From Syngnathus acus (Eukaryota > Chordata > Actinopteri > Syngnathiformes > Syngnathidae), in assembly GCF_901709675.1 (NCBI RefSeq), contig NC_051087.1, positions 18,292,067 through 18,356,066 on the forward strand: 64,000 nucleotides of DNA, in the 5' to 3' direction. The notes beneath the pieces were generated by a model. That model saw only the letters and a list, made by a program, of their open reading frames with translations, searched no databases and was not told the DNA's origin. Positions 23,516 through 33,505 of this stretch are shown here, one piece after another. Positions within the stretch are counted from its first letter, which is position 1, and every line of letters begins with the position of its first letter. Both the position numbers and the translations under genes were made by a program.

Positions 23516-24239
23516 GGTTCGTCAGCTCCTCTGGCATTACCTCATCGGAATGTGTGGAATGTCTGGAATGCCTAGTATGCTAGGAATGCATGACCTCATC
23601 TGATTTTCCAGCTGATATTTTAATGCTGTCTCAGCGGATTTTTCAGCTGATAGATCTTCACCTGACTCTCAGCTGGGAACCACTGGTTGCCTTGGCAACT
23701 TTGCTCAAAACAGCAACCATTGCACATGACTATTCTCTGCTGCTGTTTCCTGTTTTGCTCGTTCTTTCACTATTAACCCTTGATGTCTCCTCTCAACTTA
23801 ATACATTCATGTATAGATAGAACACCAATGTTAAATACAGGTTGGATAAAACATTGCAACATTAATAACAATATCTTGTCTAGTAAAGATCAACTTAACA
23901 TATAATCATACTTAGCCTTAATAATGGGTTCTTCTAACTTTAACATATATATTGATCTTGCTCAAGCTGTTACACCTTAAAATTATGGCATAGCAAAATC
24001 ATATTCCAAAATTGTGTGTTGCTACGTGTTTGAACAGGTTGTGTCCTCCCAGTTGCTAACAATTTAAGTTATTGGATTTGTTAGTTTCCATCAGGTCACC
24101 CCTATGTCAAGCTTTAACACCATCTCTTGGTGAAATGTTTGAACTACTACATGTTTTGGGATAGCCAATGTGCCGGGGCCAAATTCGATACCCAATTTTA
24201 CACCATCTTGTACCACCATGCCACTTGACAATAGTCAGA

Positions 24240-26928
24240 CTTGCCTCCACACACAGTTTGGGTTCTGGTACAAGCCCTCTTGAGAGGGGCTGGACTCTCT
24301 TCCACTCTGGATTTGCCCGAGGTGAGAGGTCTCGAGCATACTTATTGCCCCCCGGCTGGGCGCCTGCACATTGAAGTTCACCATGGTGAGGGTCCTAACT
24401 GTTGTTTGTGTCTATGCACCAAACGGCAGCTCAGAGTACCCACCCTTTTTGGAGTCCTTGGAAGAAGTGCTGGAGAGCGCTCCTTCTGGGGACTCCATCG
24501 TTCTGCTGGGTGACTTCAATGCTCATGTGGGCAATGACAGTGAGACCTGGAAGAGCGTGATTGGGAGGAACGCCCCCCCCCCCGATCTGAACTTGAGCGG
24601 TGTTCTATTATTGGACTTCTGTGCTCAACACGGATTGTCCATAATGAACACCATGTTCAAACATAAGGGTTTCCATGTGTGCACTTGGCACCAGGACACC
24701 CTAGGCCGCAGTTTGATGATCGACTTTGTAGTCGTGTCATCGGATTTGCGGCCGCATGTTTTGGACACTCGGGTGAAGAGAGGAGCGGAGCTGTCAACTG
24801 ATCACCACCTGATGGTGGGTTGGCTCAGATGGTGGGGGAAGATGCCGGTCTGACCTGGCAGACCCAAACGTACTGTGAGGGTCTGCTGGGAACGTCTGGC
24901 AGAATCCCCTGTCAGGAAGAGCTTCAACTCCCACCTCCGGCAGAGCTTTTCCCAAGTCCCAGAGGAAGCGGGGGACATTGAGACCGAGTGGACCATGTTC
25001 CGTGCCTCTGTTGTTGAGGCAACCGACTGGAGCTGTGGCCGTAAGGTGGTCGTGCCTGTCGTGGCAGCAACCCCGAACCCGCTGGTGGACTCCGGCGGTG
25101 AGGGATGCCGTCAAGCTGAAGAAGGAGTCCTATCAGGCCATTTTGGCCTGTGGGACTCCATAGGCAGCTGACAGGTACTGAATGGCCAAGCGGAACGCGG
25201 TTTCGGCGGTTGCTGAGGCAAAAACCCAGGTGTGGGGGGAGTTTGGCGAGGCCATGGAGAATAACTTCCGGACGGCTCCGAGGAAATTCTGGGCCACCAT
25301 CCGGTGTCTCAGGAGGGGGAAGCAGTGCACCGTCAAAACTGTTTACAGTGGAGATGGCGTGCTGCTGACCTCGACTCAGGACGTTGTGAGTCGGTGAGGA
25401 GAATACTTCGAAGACCTCCTCAATTCCACCGACATGCCTTCCATTGTGGAAGCAGGGCCTGGAGACTCTGAGGTGGACTCTCCAATCTCTGGGGTCAAAA
25501 TTACTGAGATAGTTAAAAAACTCCTTGGAGGCAAGGCCCCAGGGGTGGATGAGATCGGCCCGGAGTTCTTAAAGGCTCTGGATGTTGTGGCGCTGTCCTG
25601 GCTGATGCACCTCTACAACATTGCGTGGTTCCGGGACACTGCCTCTGGATTGGCAGACTGGGGTGGTTGTTCCCCTCTTTAAGAAGGGAGACCGGACGGT
25701 GTGTTCTAACTACAGAGGAATCATAACTCCTCAGCCTCCCTGGTAAGGTCTATTCAGGGGTGCTGGAGAGGAGAGTCCGTCGGATTCAGGAGGAGCAATG
25801 TCGTTTTCGTCCTGGCCGTGGAAGAGTGGACCAGGTCTATACCCTTGGCAGGATCCTCGAGAGTGCATGGGAGTTTCCTCAACCACATGTGTTTTGTGGA
25901 CTTTGGAGAAGGCGTTCGACCGTTGCTTCGGGAGTACGGGGTTCCAAACCAACTGATAAGGGCGGTTCGGTCCCTGTATCATCGATGCCAGAATTTGGTC
26001 CGCATTTCCAGCAGTGAGTCAGATTCGTTCTCAGTGAGGGTTGCCCTTTGTCACCGATTTGTTCATAAAGTTAACTTTTATGGACAGAATTTTCAGGCAC
26101 AGCCGAAGTGTTGAGGGTTGTCCGGTTTGGGAACCTCAGCATTGCATCTCTCCTTTTTGCAGACGACGTGGTGCTGTTGACTTCTTCAAGCCGTGATCTC
26201 CAGCTCTCACCGAAGCGGTTCGCAGCCGAGTGTGAAGTGGTCGGGATGAGGGTCAGCACCTCCAAATCTGAGTCCATGGTCCCCAGTCGGATGGAATGCC
26301 CTCACCGATCCTGCCCCAAGTGGAGGAATTCAAGTATCTTGGGGTCTTGTTTACGAGCGAGGGCAGGATGGAGCGTGAGATCGACAGGCGGATCGGTGAA
26401 GCGTCGGCTGTAATGCGGACTCTGTACCGGTCCATCGTGGTGAAGAGAGAGCTGAGCCAAAAGGCAAAGCTCTCAATTTATCGGTCGGGCTACGCTCCTA
26501 CCCTCACCTATGGTCACGAGCTATGGGTTGTGACCAAAAGAACAAGATCCCGGATACAAGCGGCCGAAATGAGATTACTCCGCAGGGTGTCCGGGCTTTC
26601 CCTTAGATATAAGGTGAGAAGCTCGGTCATTCGGGAGAGACTCGGAGTAGAGCTGCTGCTGCTCCTCCACGTTGAGAGGAGCCAGATGAAGGGGCTCGGG
26701 CATCTCATCAGGATGCCTCCTGGACGCCTCCATGGGGAGGTGTTCCGGGCATGTCCCACCGACAAGAGACCCCGTGGACAACCCAGGATGCGCTGGAGAG
26801 ACTATGTCTCTCAGCTGACCTGGGAATGCCTTGGTATCCACCGGGATGAGCTGGACGAAATGGCTGGGGAGAGGGAAGTCTGGGAGTCCCACCTAAAGCT
26901 GCTGCCCCCGCGACCCGACCCCAGATAA
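24240..26928 (+). pseudogene. Rex3-like ORF2 remnant (endonuclease + RT)
   Basis: Visible domains in order are as follows. The APE endonuclease (24371-24853) has [45 protein letters not shown] and [10 protein letters not shown], so its metal-binding Asn, Asp and His motifs are present. The pre-RT linker (24875-25430) is broken by several frameshifts. RT starts with GGKAPGVDEIGPEFLKALD, continues through degraded motifs, and has FADDVVLLTSS (about 26156-26188) as an intact catalytic box. The C-terminal 210 codons (26296-26928) are clean: KYLGVLFTSEGRMEREIDRR, LRRVSGLSLR, then stop TAA. The protein nicks DNA and primes reverse transcription at the target. Confidence 0.82.
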
Positions 26929-26951
26929 GCGGAAGAAGATGGATGGATGGT

Positions 26952-27342
26952 CCGCCTATTCTCTATTCTGTACTATCACACTCGATCTTTCACACCCCAT
27001 TCCTTCCGACAAAACACCAACGGGACAGCGGTCCCAATTTTGTTGTATACCTGAAAATATAGGCATTCTATTCTGTCTTACTTGATTAAATCAACCCAAA
27101 CAGCAGGACAGTATTCAGCTGCCTCCTCAGCTTCTTCCACATGTCTTGCTCTACTTACAATCACAAATATTTTAACAGTAAAGAAAATAAATATTATGTA
27201 CTCAGACGTGTGCAACACACGCACCAATACGACATTCCCTACAATGCAACGGTACCCCGCGAAGTCACAGCAGCGCGCACAAGCGGCTTCATTATTCATC
27301 AGCAGTCAGAGCAGAGATCAACTTTCAGGTACCCCCCCTCCT
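26952..27342. other. Interval before hAT remnant
   Basis: Possibly the 5' untranslated part of the hAT remnant that follows. No TIR was found. Confidence 0.3.
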
Positions 27343-28018
27343 TAAAAACGCAAGGTGGACGTTGAGAACAGGGGGTTTCAAGTCAGGTGGGAGGCAGACT
27401 ACATGTTCACAGAGGCAAAAGGCAAACCTGTGTGTCTTCTGTGTGGAGAAATATTGGCGGTAATGAAAGAATATAATCTAAGAAGGCACTATCAAACTTC
27501 TCAAACACAAAGACAAGAATATGGACACCGAACAAAGGCTACAGAAGGTGGAAGAATTAAAACGAGGCAGGCTATGTTCATATATGCCAAATCACAAAGC
27601 GAAGCTGCTGTCAAGGCTAGCTTTATTGTGGCAAAAGAGGTCTCAAAATTAGGCCGGCCCTTTACAGGAGAGTTTATCAAAAACTGTATGCTTAAAGTTT
27701 GTGACGCAGTGTGCCCAGACAAAAGACAACTCTTCTCAAACATAAACTTGAGCAGAAACACTGTTGCTGAACGTGTAGACTAGCTTTCCACCAATATAAA
27801 AGAACAACTTGTGAGAAAGGGAAAATATTTCATCGCATATTCTCTTGCTGTGGATGAAAGCACGGACACATCTGACATTGCCCAGCTGTCAATTTTCGAT
27901 CGTGGAGTAGATTCCATCCTAAGCATAACAGAAGAGTTTTTGGCATTACGTCCTATGCATGGCACAACTACAGGACAGGATTTGTATGAAGAGGTATCCA
28001 GATGCATGTTTATGGTCT
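27343..28018 (+). pseudogene. hAT (Charlie-type) transposase N-terminal remnant
   Basis: The frame from 27343 reads KRKVDVENRGFQVRWEADYM, then a BED-like zinc finger CLLCGEILAVMKEYNLRRHY. It continues with VAKEVSKLGRPFTGEFIKNC to a TAG at 27781, then in the same frame NIKEQLVRKGKYF, AYSLAVDESTDTSDIAQLSI. The DESTD block carries the first catalytic Asp of hAT transposases. The frame ends at 28018 and the rest is missing. Zinc finger plus DESTD identify the GTF2IRD2/ZBED-like hAT lineage. The nonsense codon and truncation make it inactive; no neighbouring exon suggests domestication. Confidence 0.75.
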
Positions 28019-28039
28019 AAGAAATACGATCCTTTATGG

Positions 28040-28260
28040 ACAATAATGATGATGGATGGATGAATGAACGGACGGACAGAGGTGGGTGGGTGTGGCGGCC
28101 GGTTGGGGGGGGCGACGGGCGGATGAGCAAATGTGGTTGGGTTGGGAGGATGATGATGTGGATGATTGAGGATGATGTGGATGATTGAGGATACTTGAGG
28201 ATGATGGATGGGTGGACGGACGAGCGGACTGGACGGACTGACCGACCGACCGACTTCCTG
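28040..28260 (+). repeat. GGAT/GGAC low-complexity tract
   Basis: Imperfect GGAT, GGAC and GATGATGTG units, probably a decayed Rex3 or SINE tail that expanded. Confidence 0.6.
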
Positions 28261-28351
28261 ATGAGTTTAGAGTAGAGCTCCAGAGACTTTTCGTAGGTCT
28301 TGGGCTGTAAAACACCTTTATGTCTCAAAGTTTTGGTAGATCTTGGTGAAA

Positions 28352-28798
28352 CGTTTCTTTAGTTTAAAGGAGACAAGGAGGGCTGGAATGCCGGCAGACC
28401 AGGATGTCTAGGCAAACTAACAAGCCGGTCAGCGAGCGCGCGTCATGTGTCATCGAAACAGACAGTTATAGCATGCTCGTGGTCGGGGACAGGCACAAGG
28501 TTGAGCCAAACGGAGTCCAAAGCAGATCATAAAAACAGGCTTTTGCTAAAAAGTGAATCAGGAAACAGACATCGCGCTACACTGCGGTAAACGGGAATCA
28601 GGTGGGATACCAGAACCAGGTGGCAAGCATACGTGTATCAAGGCAGACAAACCACCACAGATTGGCGGGCCTAATCAGCCGATAACATGGGCACAGGTGG
28701 CAGCGATCAGCACTAATTAGCGCGCGCAGGTCCGCATTCGATATGTGCTCCCCCACGGACCAGCGCCAGCATGGGGAGAGCAGAGCGGAGCCGTGACA
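28352..28798 (-). repeat. LTR-like cassette, family B copy 3
   Basis: The minus strand begins TGTCACGGCTCCGCTCTGC, the best-preserved 5' end of the family, and continues through CCTAATTAG-like and TTTGTCTGCCTTGATACACG blocks to AGCCCTCCTTGTCTCC. The poly(A) part is lost. To its right are two 115-bp tandem units and then a family C end (29085-29150). Confidence 0.6.
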
Positions 28799-29035
28799 CG
28801 TTAACAGTAGTCTTTTTGTGAATTTGATTTTAAGTGAAGCCGTAAGGAATGTTTCTAAAAATCAGGTTAACTTGAAAATGTTTAAAAAGTATTAAACTGG
28901 CCGGCACGGCAAGAGCAGAGCGGAACAGTGACACCTTTACGGTACTTTTTTTATGACTTTGAGTTTTAGTGAAGCCCTTAAGAATGTTTCTAAAAGTCAT
29001 TTTAACTTTAAAATGTTCAAAAGTGTTTAGGAACA
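28784..29035 (+). repeat. Two 115-bp tandem units
   Basis: GCAGAGCGGAGCCGTGACAC and GCAGAGCGGAACAGTGACAC open two diverged copies that share AAGTGAAGCC and AATGTTTCTAAAA strings. The unit includes the TGTCAC edge of cassette B. Confidence 0.6.
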
Positions 29036-29084
29036 CAATAAAGTGTTCTTGTGTGGATATCGTAAAAATATTGACTCCACATCG

Positions 29085-29150
29085 CAGATTTTCACCTTTC
29101 GCGAGGGTTCTTGGAACCAATTATCAGCAATAAACAAGGGATCGTTGTAC
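29085..29150 (-). mobile_element. Family C TIR-end remnant
   Basis: CAGATTTTCACCTTTCGCGA, GGTTCTTGGAACCAATTATC and AAGGGATCGTTGTA match the right end of the element at 11373-12279. It lies beside cassette B copy 3 in the same order as there. Confidence 0.6.
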
Positions 29151-29259
29151 AGATGTAAATGGTAAATCGGCTGAACGCTTTTCTAGATATGTTACTCAAA
29201 ACTCTTCACACTGCATCCTCGTTCACCTGCTGATGACATACAATCGGGATCAACTAGAC

Positions 29260-30082
29260 CAGGGGTCGGCAACCTTTTTTACTCAAAGAGCCATTTGGGA
29301 CCGCCCCCCAATGAAAAGAAAGCACCCGGAGCCACAACCCATTTTTACATCATTATATATATTATGCATGTATATATTATGCTATGTACAAAAAACTAAT
29401 GCATTTATGAATATGAAATCAACGAACTGCTGCAGAGAACACAGAATTTTATTTCTGCATGTAACAAAAAGCATTTTACACTTGGTTGATGCTTAATTTC
29501 AAATAAAATACCCGGTGTCTATTTGAGTCCTCGTATTTAAGAAATAAAAATCCAAACTTACCCAACCCACTGAACAAAAAATGCAAACAGCCTGCAGTCA
29601 CCTGTCCTCTTATTTATGAGATAAAAATCCAAACTTATCCAAATATTATCCACCAGCACTGAACGAACAATGCAAACCAAAAAAATGCGCAGTCTGCTTC
29701 TGTCCCATCGCGTGTACTGGAGTGTGCAGCCAGTTGTCCTCCTGAATTAAAAAAAAGGACTACTTCACTTAATATATAGCTATCACGCTGGTAGTGTGCT
29801 GGAAAAACGACGGCTGCCAGACGTGAGGGACGCCAGGAATTCGAATGTCGCACATCGGCGGATGTGACGCATATTTTGGGCGGTAAAAATATTAAAAACG
29901 TTTAATTTTAATGTTACAAGTTTACCATAATCTTCAAATTCACAATTATATTTTAAAATGAACAAACTAAAATAAAATTTAATTTTTATAGAATACTCAT
30001 TATTTTCCAAAGTCACAGGGAGCCACAACAGAAGGATGAAAGAGCCACATGTGGCTCCGGAGCCATGGGTTGCCGACCTATG
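29260..30082 (+). mobile_element. Nonautonomous hAT, 8-bp duplication
   Basis: The ends CAGGGGTCGGCAACC and GGTTGCCGACCTATG are flanked by AACTAGAC on both sides (29252-29259, 30083-30090). Subterminal AAAGAGCCA and GAGCCACATGTGGCTCC motifs are typical of fish and mammalian hAT elements. No transposase. It lies about 180 bp before a GALNT7 exon. Confidence 0.88.
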
Positions 30083-30091
30083 AACTAGACG

Positions 30092-30207
30092 TTCAGTGTC
30101 TTGCTCAAGGACATTTCGACATGATGACAAGGGCTGGGGAATCGAATTCCCCACCTCTGGGTTGGCAGACGACCACTTTACCACTGAGCCATGTTGCCCC
30201 AGTCAAT
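30092..30207 (-). mobile_element. tRNA-derived SINE head (-)
   Basis: The minus strand reads GGCAACATGGCTCAGTGGTA (A-box region) and GGGGAATTCGATTCCCC (B-box region), then CATGTCGAAATGTCCTTGAG and CAAGACACTGAAC. It is a tRNA-like Pol III head with the body of a common teleost SINE. Too degenerate for a functional tRNA. Confidence 0.65.
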
Positions 30208-30260
30208 GTGGCTCAAGAAAAGTTTTTTGTTGCTCTCTGATTTTGTATGTCTGTGTGCAG

Positions 30261-30389
30261 CTGTTCCGAATCAATGAAGCCAACCAGCTGATGCAGTATG
30301 ACCAGTGTCTGACCAGAGGAGGTGATAATTCAGCTGTCATCATCACACATTGTGACCAGAACCAGTACACTGAATGGAGGTATTTCAAG
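30261..30389 (+). CDS. galnt7: GALNT7 exon: lectin domain beta repeat
   Basis: Exon of 43 codons after TCTGTGTGCAG, ending before donor GTGATG. It encodes LFRINEANQLMQYDQCLTRG, then GDNSAVIITHCDQNQYTEW and RYFK. QCLT and the ITHC block are the second (beta) QxW-type repeat. Boundaries are phase 0 on both sides. The acceptor lies within 55 bp of a SINE and 180 bp of a hAT element, so mobile DNA has come very close to the exon. Confidence 0.9.
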
Positions 30390-30424
30390 GTGATGCCAAC
30401 ACATTATTTACCCCCACTTACATG

Positions 30425-31506
30425 ATGAAATATACCAAGTGACAACATAGTCGTTAAAATGTATTTTATAAGTGGCATTTAGACCTTAACCATTTCATAT
30501 GTTTTATATTCAATCAATGTGCCCTATTGTACCCAGAAAAGTTCAAGAGGTGAGTTGGGTATGTGGGCTTTTCATTGCTGAGCTCAAGGGCTCCATGGCT
30601 GTGGTCATAATGTAAACTTGCATCTCTCCGGCTATTTTCAATCCCTTTTGCCCACTCTCTGAGCCCGTGGTTTTTCAGTCTGTTACTTTTGGTTCACAGA
30701 TAACTGCGTATAACGTTACACATTATGGTGCTACATTGTATGTTGCTGTGGGGAAACTGTTCTGTTCTTGTGAATCTCTGGTTGTTAGAAAAGTACTGAT
30801 ATTGTTTGTCATAGTTAATTGTTCAAATGTAGTATTATATTAGGTTAAGCGTACCTCAAAACTACTCAAGGGAAAAAAGTCAATTTTTGTTTAGTAATCC
30901 TTAGTAGAATTATGCATGCGCGATGCAGTTTTAGAGCTTTCCTCCTCATGGCACTTTCAGCCCAATGAAACCTACCCAGAATAAATACTCGAGAACGGTA
31001 ACATTAGCAATCAATGGGATCATGGATTTGGGTCTGCTGTGTTTAACACCTACCACTACAAAGTGATGTGTTAACAGTTCGGCTCCTCTCATCACATGGG
31101 CGTTTAAAACATACAGGAACAGGTCTGATCATATGACAAAATCAATCGTCAATCTCTGTTGTAACATGTTGATGACACTGTGCCACTCAAAGCTCAGTGG
31201 CCTGACCTCACAATCAGGAGTTACTGTGGTATGTGGGAGGCGACCAATTGACAATTGTTCAGTCGCGTCTGTTTTAATCTAATAATTTTAAATCGTGAAC
31301 AGCATAATGAAGAGAACTGTTTACCAATTCTGATGTAATCCAGAATGTCTTGGTCTATTCTTGTATGAAATAGCTGCTGTGAGCAGCCCCACTCGCCATT
31401 TCTTGTTAATGGCAACGATAAGATATTATCCTGAGAGTATTCAGGAATTTTAGAAGTTCTAGTGCTCTCAATGACATTGAACCATGAATAATTTAAAGTG
31501 GATATA
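30425..31506. other. Intron sequence without recognised features
   Basis: Start of the 6.9-kb intron. Nothing recognised on either strand. Confidence 0.35.
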
Positions 31507-31922
31507 CAGTCGTATGCAAAAGTTTGGGCACCCCTGATCATTTTCATGATTTTCCTTTACAAATCATTGGTTGTTCGGATCAGCAATTTCAGTTAAATAT
31601 ATCATATAGCAGACAAACACAATGATATTTGAGAAGTGAAATGAAGTTTATAGAATTTACAGAAAGTGTGCAATCATTACTTGAACAAAAGTATGCAGGT
31701 GCATAAATGTTGGCACCCCAACAGAAAGATGACATCAATATTTAGTAGATCCTCCTTTTGCAGAAATAACAGCCTCTAAACACTCAAGTTACGGGTATTT
31801 AAGGTGGCCAGTTGCACGTTGTTCTCCTCTTTGCATCTTCTCTGAACAGTGGCAACATGGGAGCCTCAAAACAACTGACAAATGACCTGAAAACAAAGAT
31901 TGTTCAACGTCATAGTTTAGGG

Positions 31923-33253
31923 CAGACGTGGGCCACATCCGGCCCACGGGGCCGTTTAATCCGGCCCGCCAAACCTGAATAAATTGTATTATTAAACATT
32001 TTTTTTTGTCATTATCCTTGCAATGACTGCGTTTCCCCAGTAGATAGGGAAACGCCCGCCCGCGCATTTACTCACAGAAGCAGTGTCAGAAAGCTCGGTG
32101 TACTCTCACAAGTGCGTGTATGTACTAAGTAGTATGGACCCGGCACACTCCGCGCTCTATTTCTATCAGTGCCGAATTTCGAGTGTGGGCTGTAACGTCA
32201 GCATTCTCGTAATTCGCGCGCTGAGCTTTCAGATACAGTTTTACGCTAAAGCCACCCACAAACCTTCCTCTGGAATCCTTCCATTAAAATGAGTGGCCCA
32301 AGGAAAAGAAAGGCGGACACTGAGTGCCGAGTGTTTAAAAAAAAAAGTGGACAATTTGGCTCGACCGGCGTGTATGAGCAGACGTTCAGCCACGTGAACA
32401 TCAACAGAGTCACAGATCTAGGTTAAGGGACACCTCGGCTCTATCCTAAGAATTGCCACAACAAATTTTACTCTAGACTATGATGCACAAGCAAAAAAAG
32501 GGAGACCAACAACACTGTTCCCACTGAAAATGAAGGGGAGTTTGTTGTAAAAAAAATGCATTATGAAAATAATTTATATACTATATTATGTATTTATAAA
32601 TAGCATGGATTTAAACTAGCGACCATTCTCATTTTCAAACAATGCAGGATGCTCAAGGACATTGATGCACCACCTGTTTGCGACTAATGTTAACTTTTAA
32701 ACGTTTCAAGGCCGATTTTAAGAAAGTGTTTCCCGTTTCCTCACCTCTGTCACCAGGTGTTTGTGAGTTAAAGCTCTGCTCTGATTTTCAGATATCCGTC
32801 ACCGTGTTGCCGTTTTGATGTCTTTATGACTTTATTTAGATGTATTCTTTCACTCATTCTTCAAGATGATGTATTTTGTCAGAATGTTTGCCGTTTTATG
32901 TGATTTTGCCTCATAATTATAAACATCTTTCATAAATGTGACCTGCAGCCACTGAAGTGATGCAAACTGTTATTCATAATAACAGTGTCATATTTAATGA
33001 GAATCACTGATAATAGTTTTTTGGTGAAATATTGTTTTTTTCTGTTAATAAATGCATTTGTTTTCAAAAACCTTTTTTTCGAATATCCATGCTTTACTAC
33101 CTACTAAAGGCCAAAACCTTTTATGCAATGACCTTTACATGTCATTTATATTACTTCACACAAACACTACATCCATCTGCTCCTGGTTCGGCCCCCCCAG
33201 TCAAAATTTAGAACCCAATTCGGCCCGCAAGTCAAAAAGTTTGCCCACCCCTG
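31923..33253 (+). mobile_element. hAT internal-deletion element inside Tc1
   Basis: The ends CAGACGTGGGCCACATCCGG and AAAAAGTTTGCCCACCCCTG are flanked by GTTTAGGG on both sides (31915-31922, 33254-33261). Inside, ATG at 32287 starts MSGPRKRKADTECRVF, and within about 20 codons the frame passes to FGSTGVYEQTFSHVNINRV, which belongs to the C-terminal dimerisation domain of Charlie-type transposases. The core of the transposase has been deleted. A right-end fragment of the same family lies at 22236-22434. Confidence 0.85.
32287..32460 (+). pseudogene. Deleted hAT transposase (N-end joined to C-end)
   Basis: See the enclosing element. A start segment rich in Lys/Arg is joined to the hATC-like block containing TGVYEQTFS, with a stop soon after (TAA, about 32425). 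The zinc finger and catalytic region are gone. Confidence 0.6.
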
Positions 33254-33505
33254 GTTTAGGGGATGGTTATAAAAAGCTAGCTCAAAGATTTTAGCTGTCA
33301 GTTTGCACTTTGAGGAACATAGTGAGGAAATTGAAGACCACAGGCACAGTTCTAGTTAAGGCCCGGAGTGGCAGGCCGAGAAAAATCTCAGATAAAGATC
33401 TGAGAAGGAGGCTCGTCTCCACTCACCCAGGGCCAAGAAGCCAAGAAGCTCCTTCTCCTCCACCCTCAAACCACCAATAGCCTTTCACTACACCCCCAAC
33501 CCTAA

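Larger units (their letters stand above)
22538..24230 (-). mobile_element. Solo LTR, family A, copy 2, inside Rex3
   Basis: The termini TGTCAA and TTGACA are perfect inverted hexamers, flanked by ATAG on both sides (22534-22537, 24231-24234). Removing LTR and one ATAG restores GACATAGTCAGACTT, which codes DIVRL of the Rex3 endonuclease, so the event and its direction are unambiguous. The minus strand has TATAAAAG (23508-23515) and AATAAA (22639-22634). No internal genes remain: recombination between two LTRs is the usual cause. Confidence 0.88.
22436..26951 (+). mobile_element. Rex3-like RTE LINE, copy A, split by solo LTR
   Basis: The sequence starts in the endonuclease N-terminus (GMSSL, GKEPELVCEAEKFRRDIV in mixed frames), is interrupted at 22538-24230 by a solo LTR, and continues through endonuclease, RT and C-terminus to GCGGAAGAAGATGGATGGAT. 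The GATG tail and RTE-type domains fit the teleost Rex3 family, a name recalled from the literature. Several frameshifts disable it. Confidence 0.82.
31507..33435 (+). mobile_element. Second Tc1 family, copy split by a hAT
   Basis: The left end CAGTCGTATGCAAAAGTTTG follows TA (31505-31506). The leader and transposase start ATGGGAGCCTCAAAACAACT (about 31857) code MGASKQLTNDLKTKIVQRHS before a hAT intrudes at 31923. Codons resume at 33262 (GYKKLAQRF) and decay to about 33435. The catalytic domain and right end are missing. Confidence 0.75.

Noticed and set aside
30092-30207. tRNA gene on the minus strand
   Set aside because: Box-like motifs are present, but the stems do not close and the body of a common SINE follows directly.
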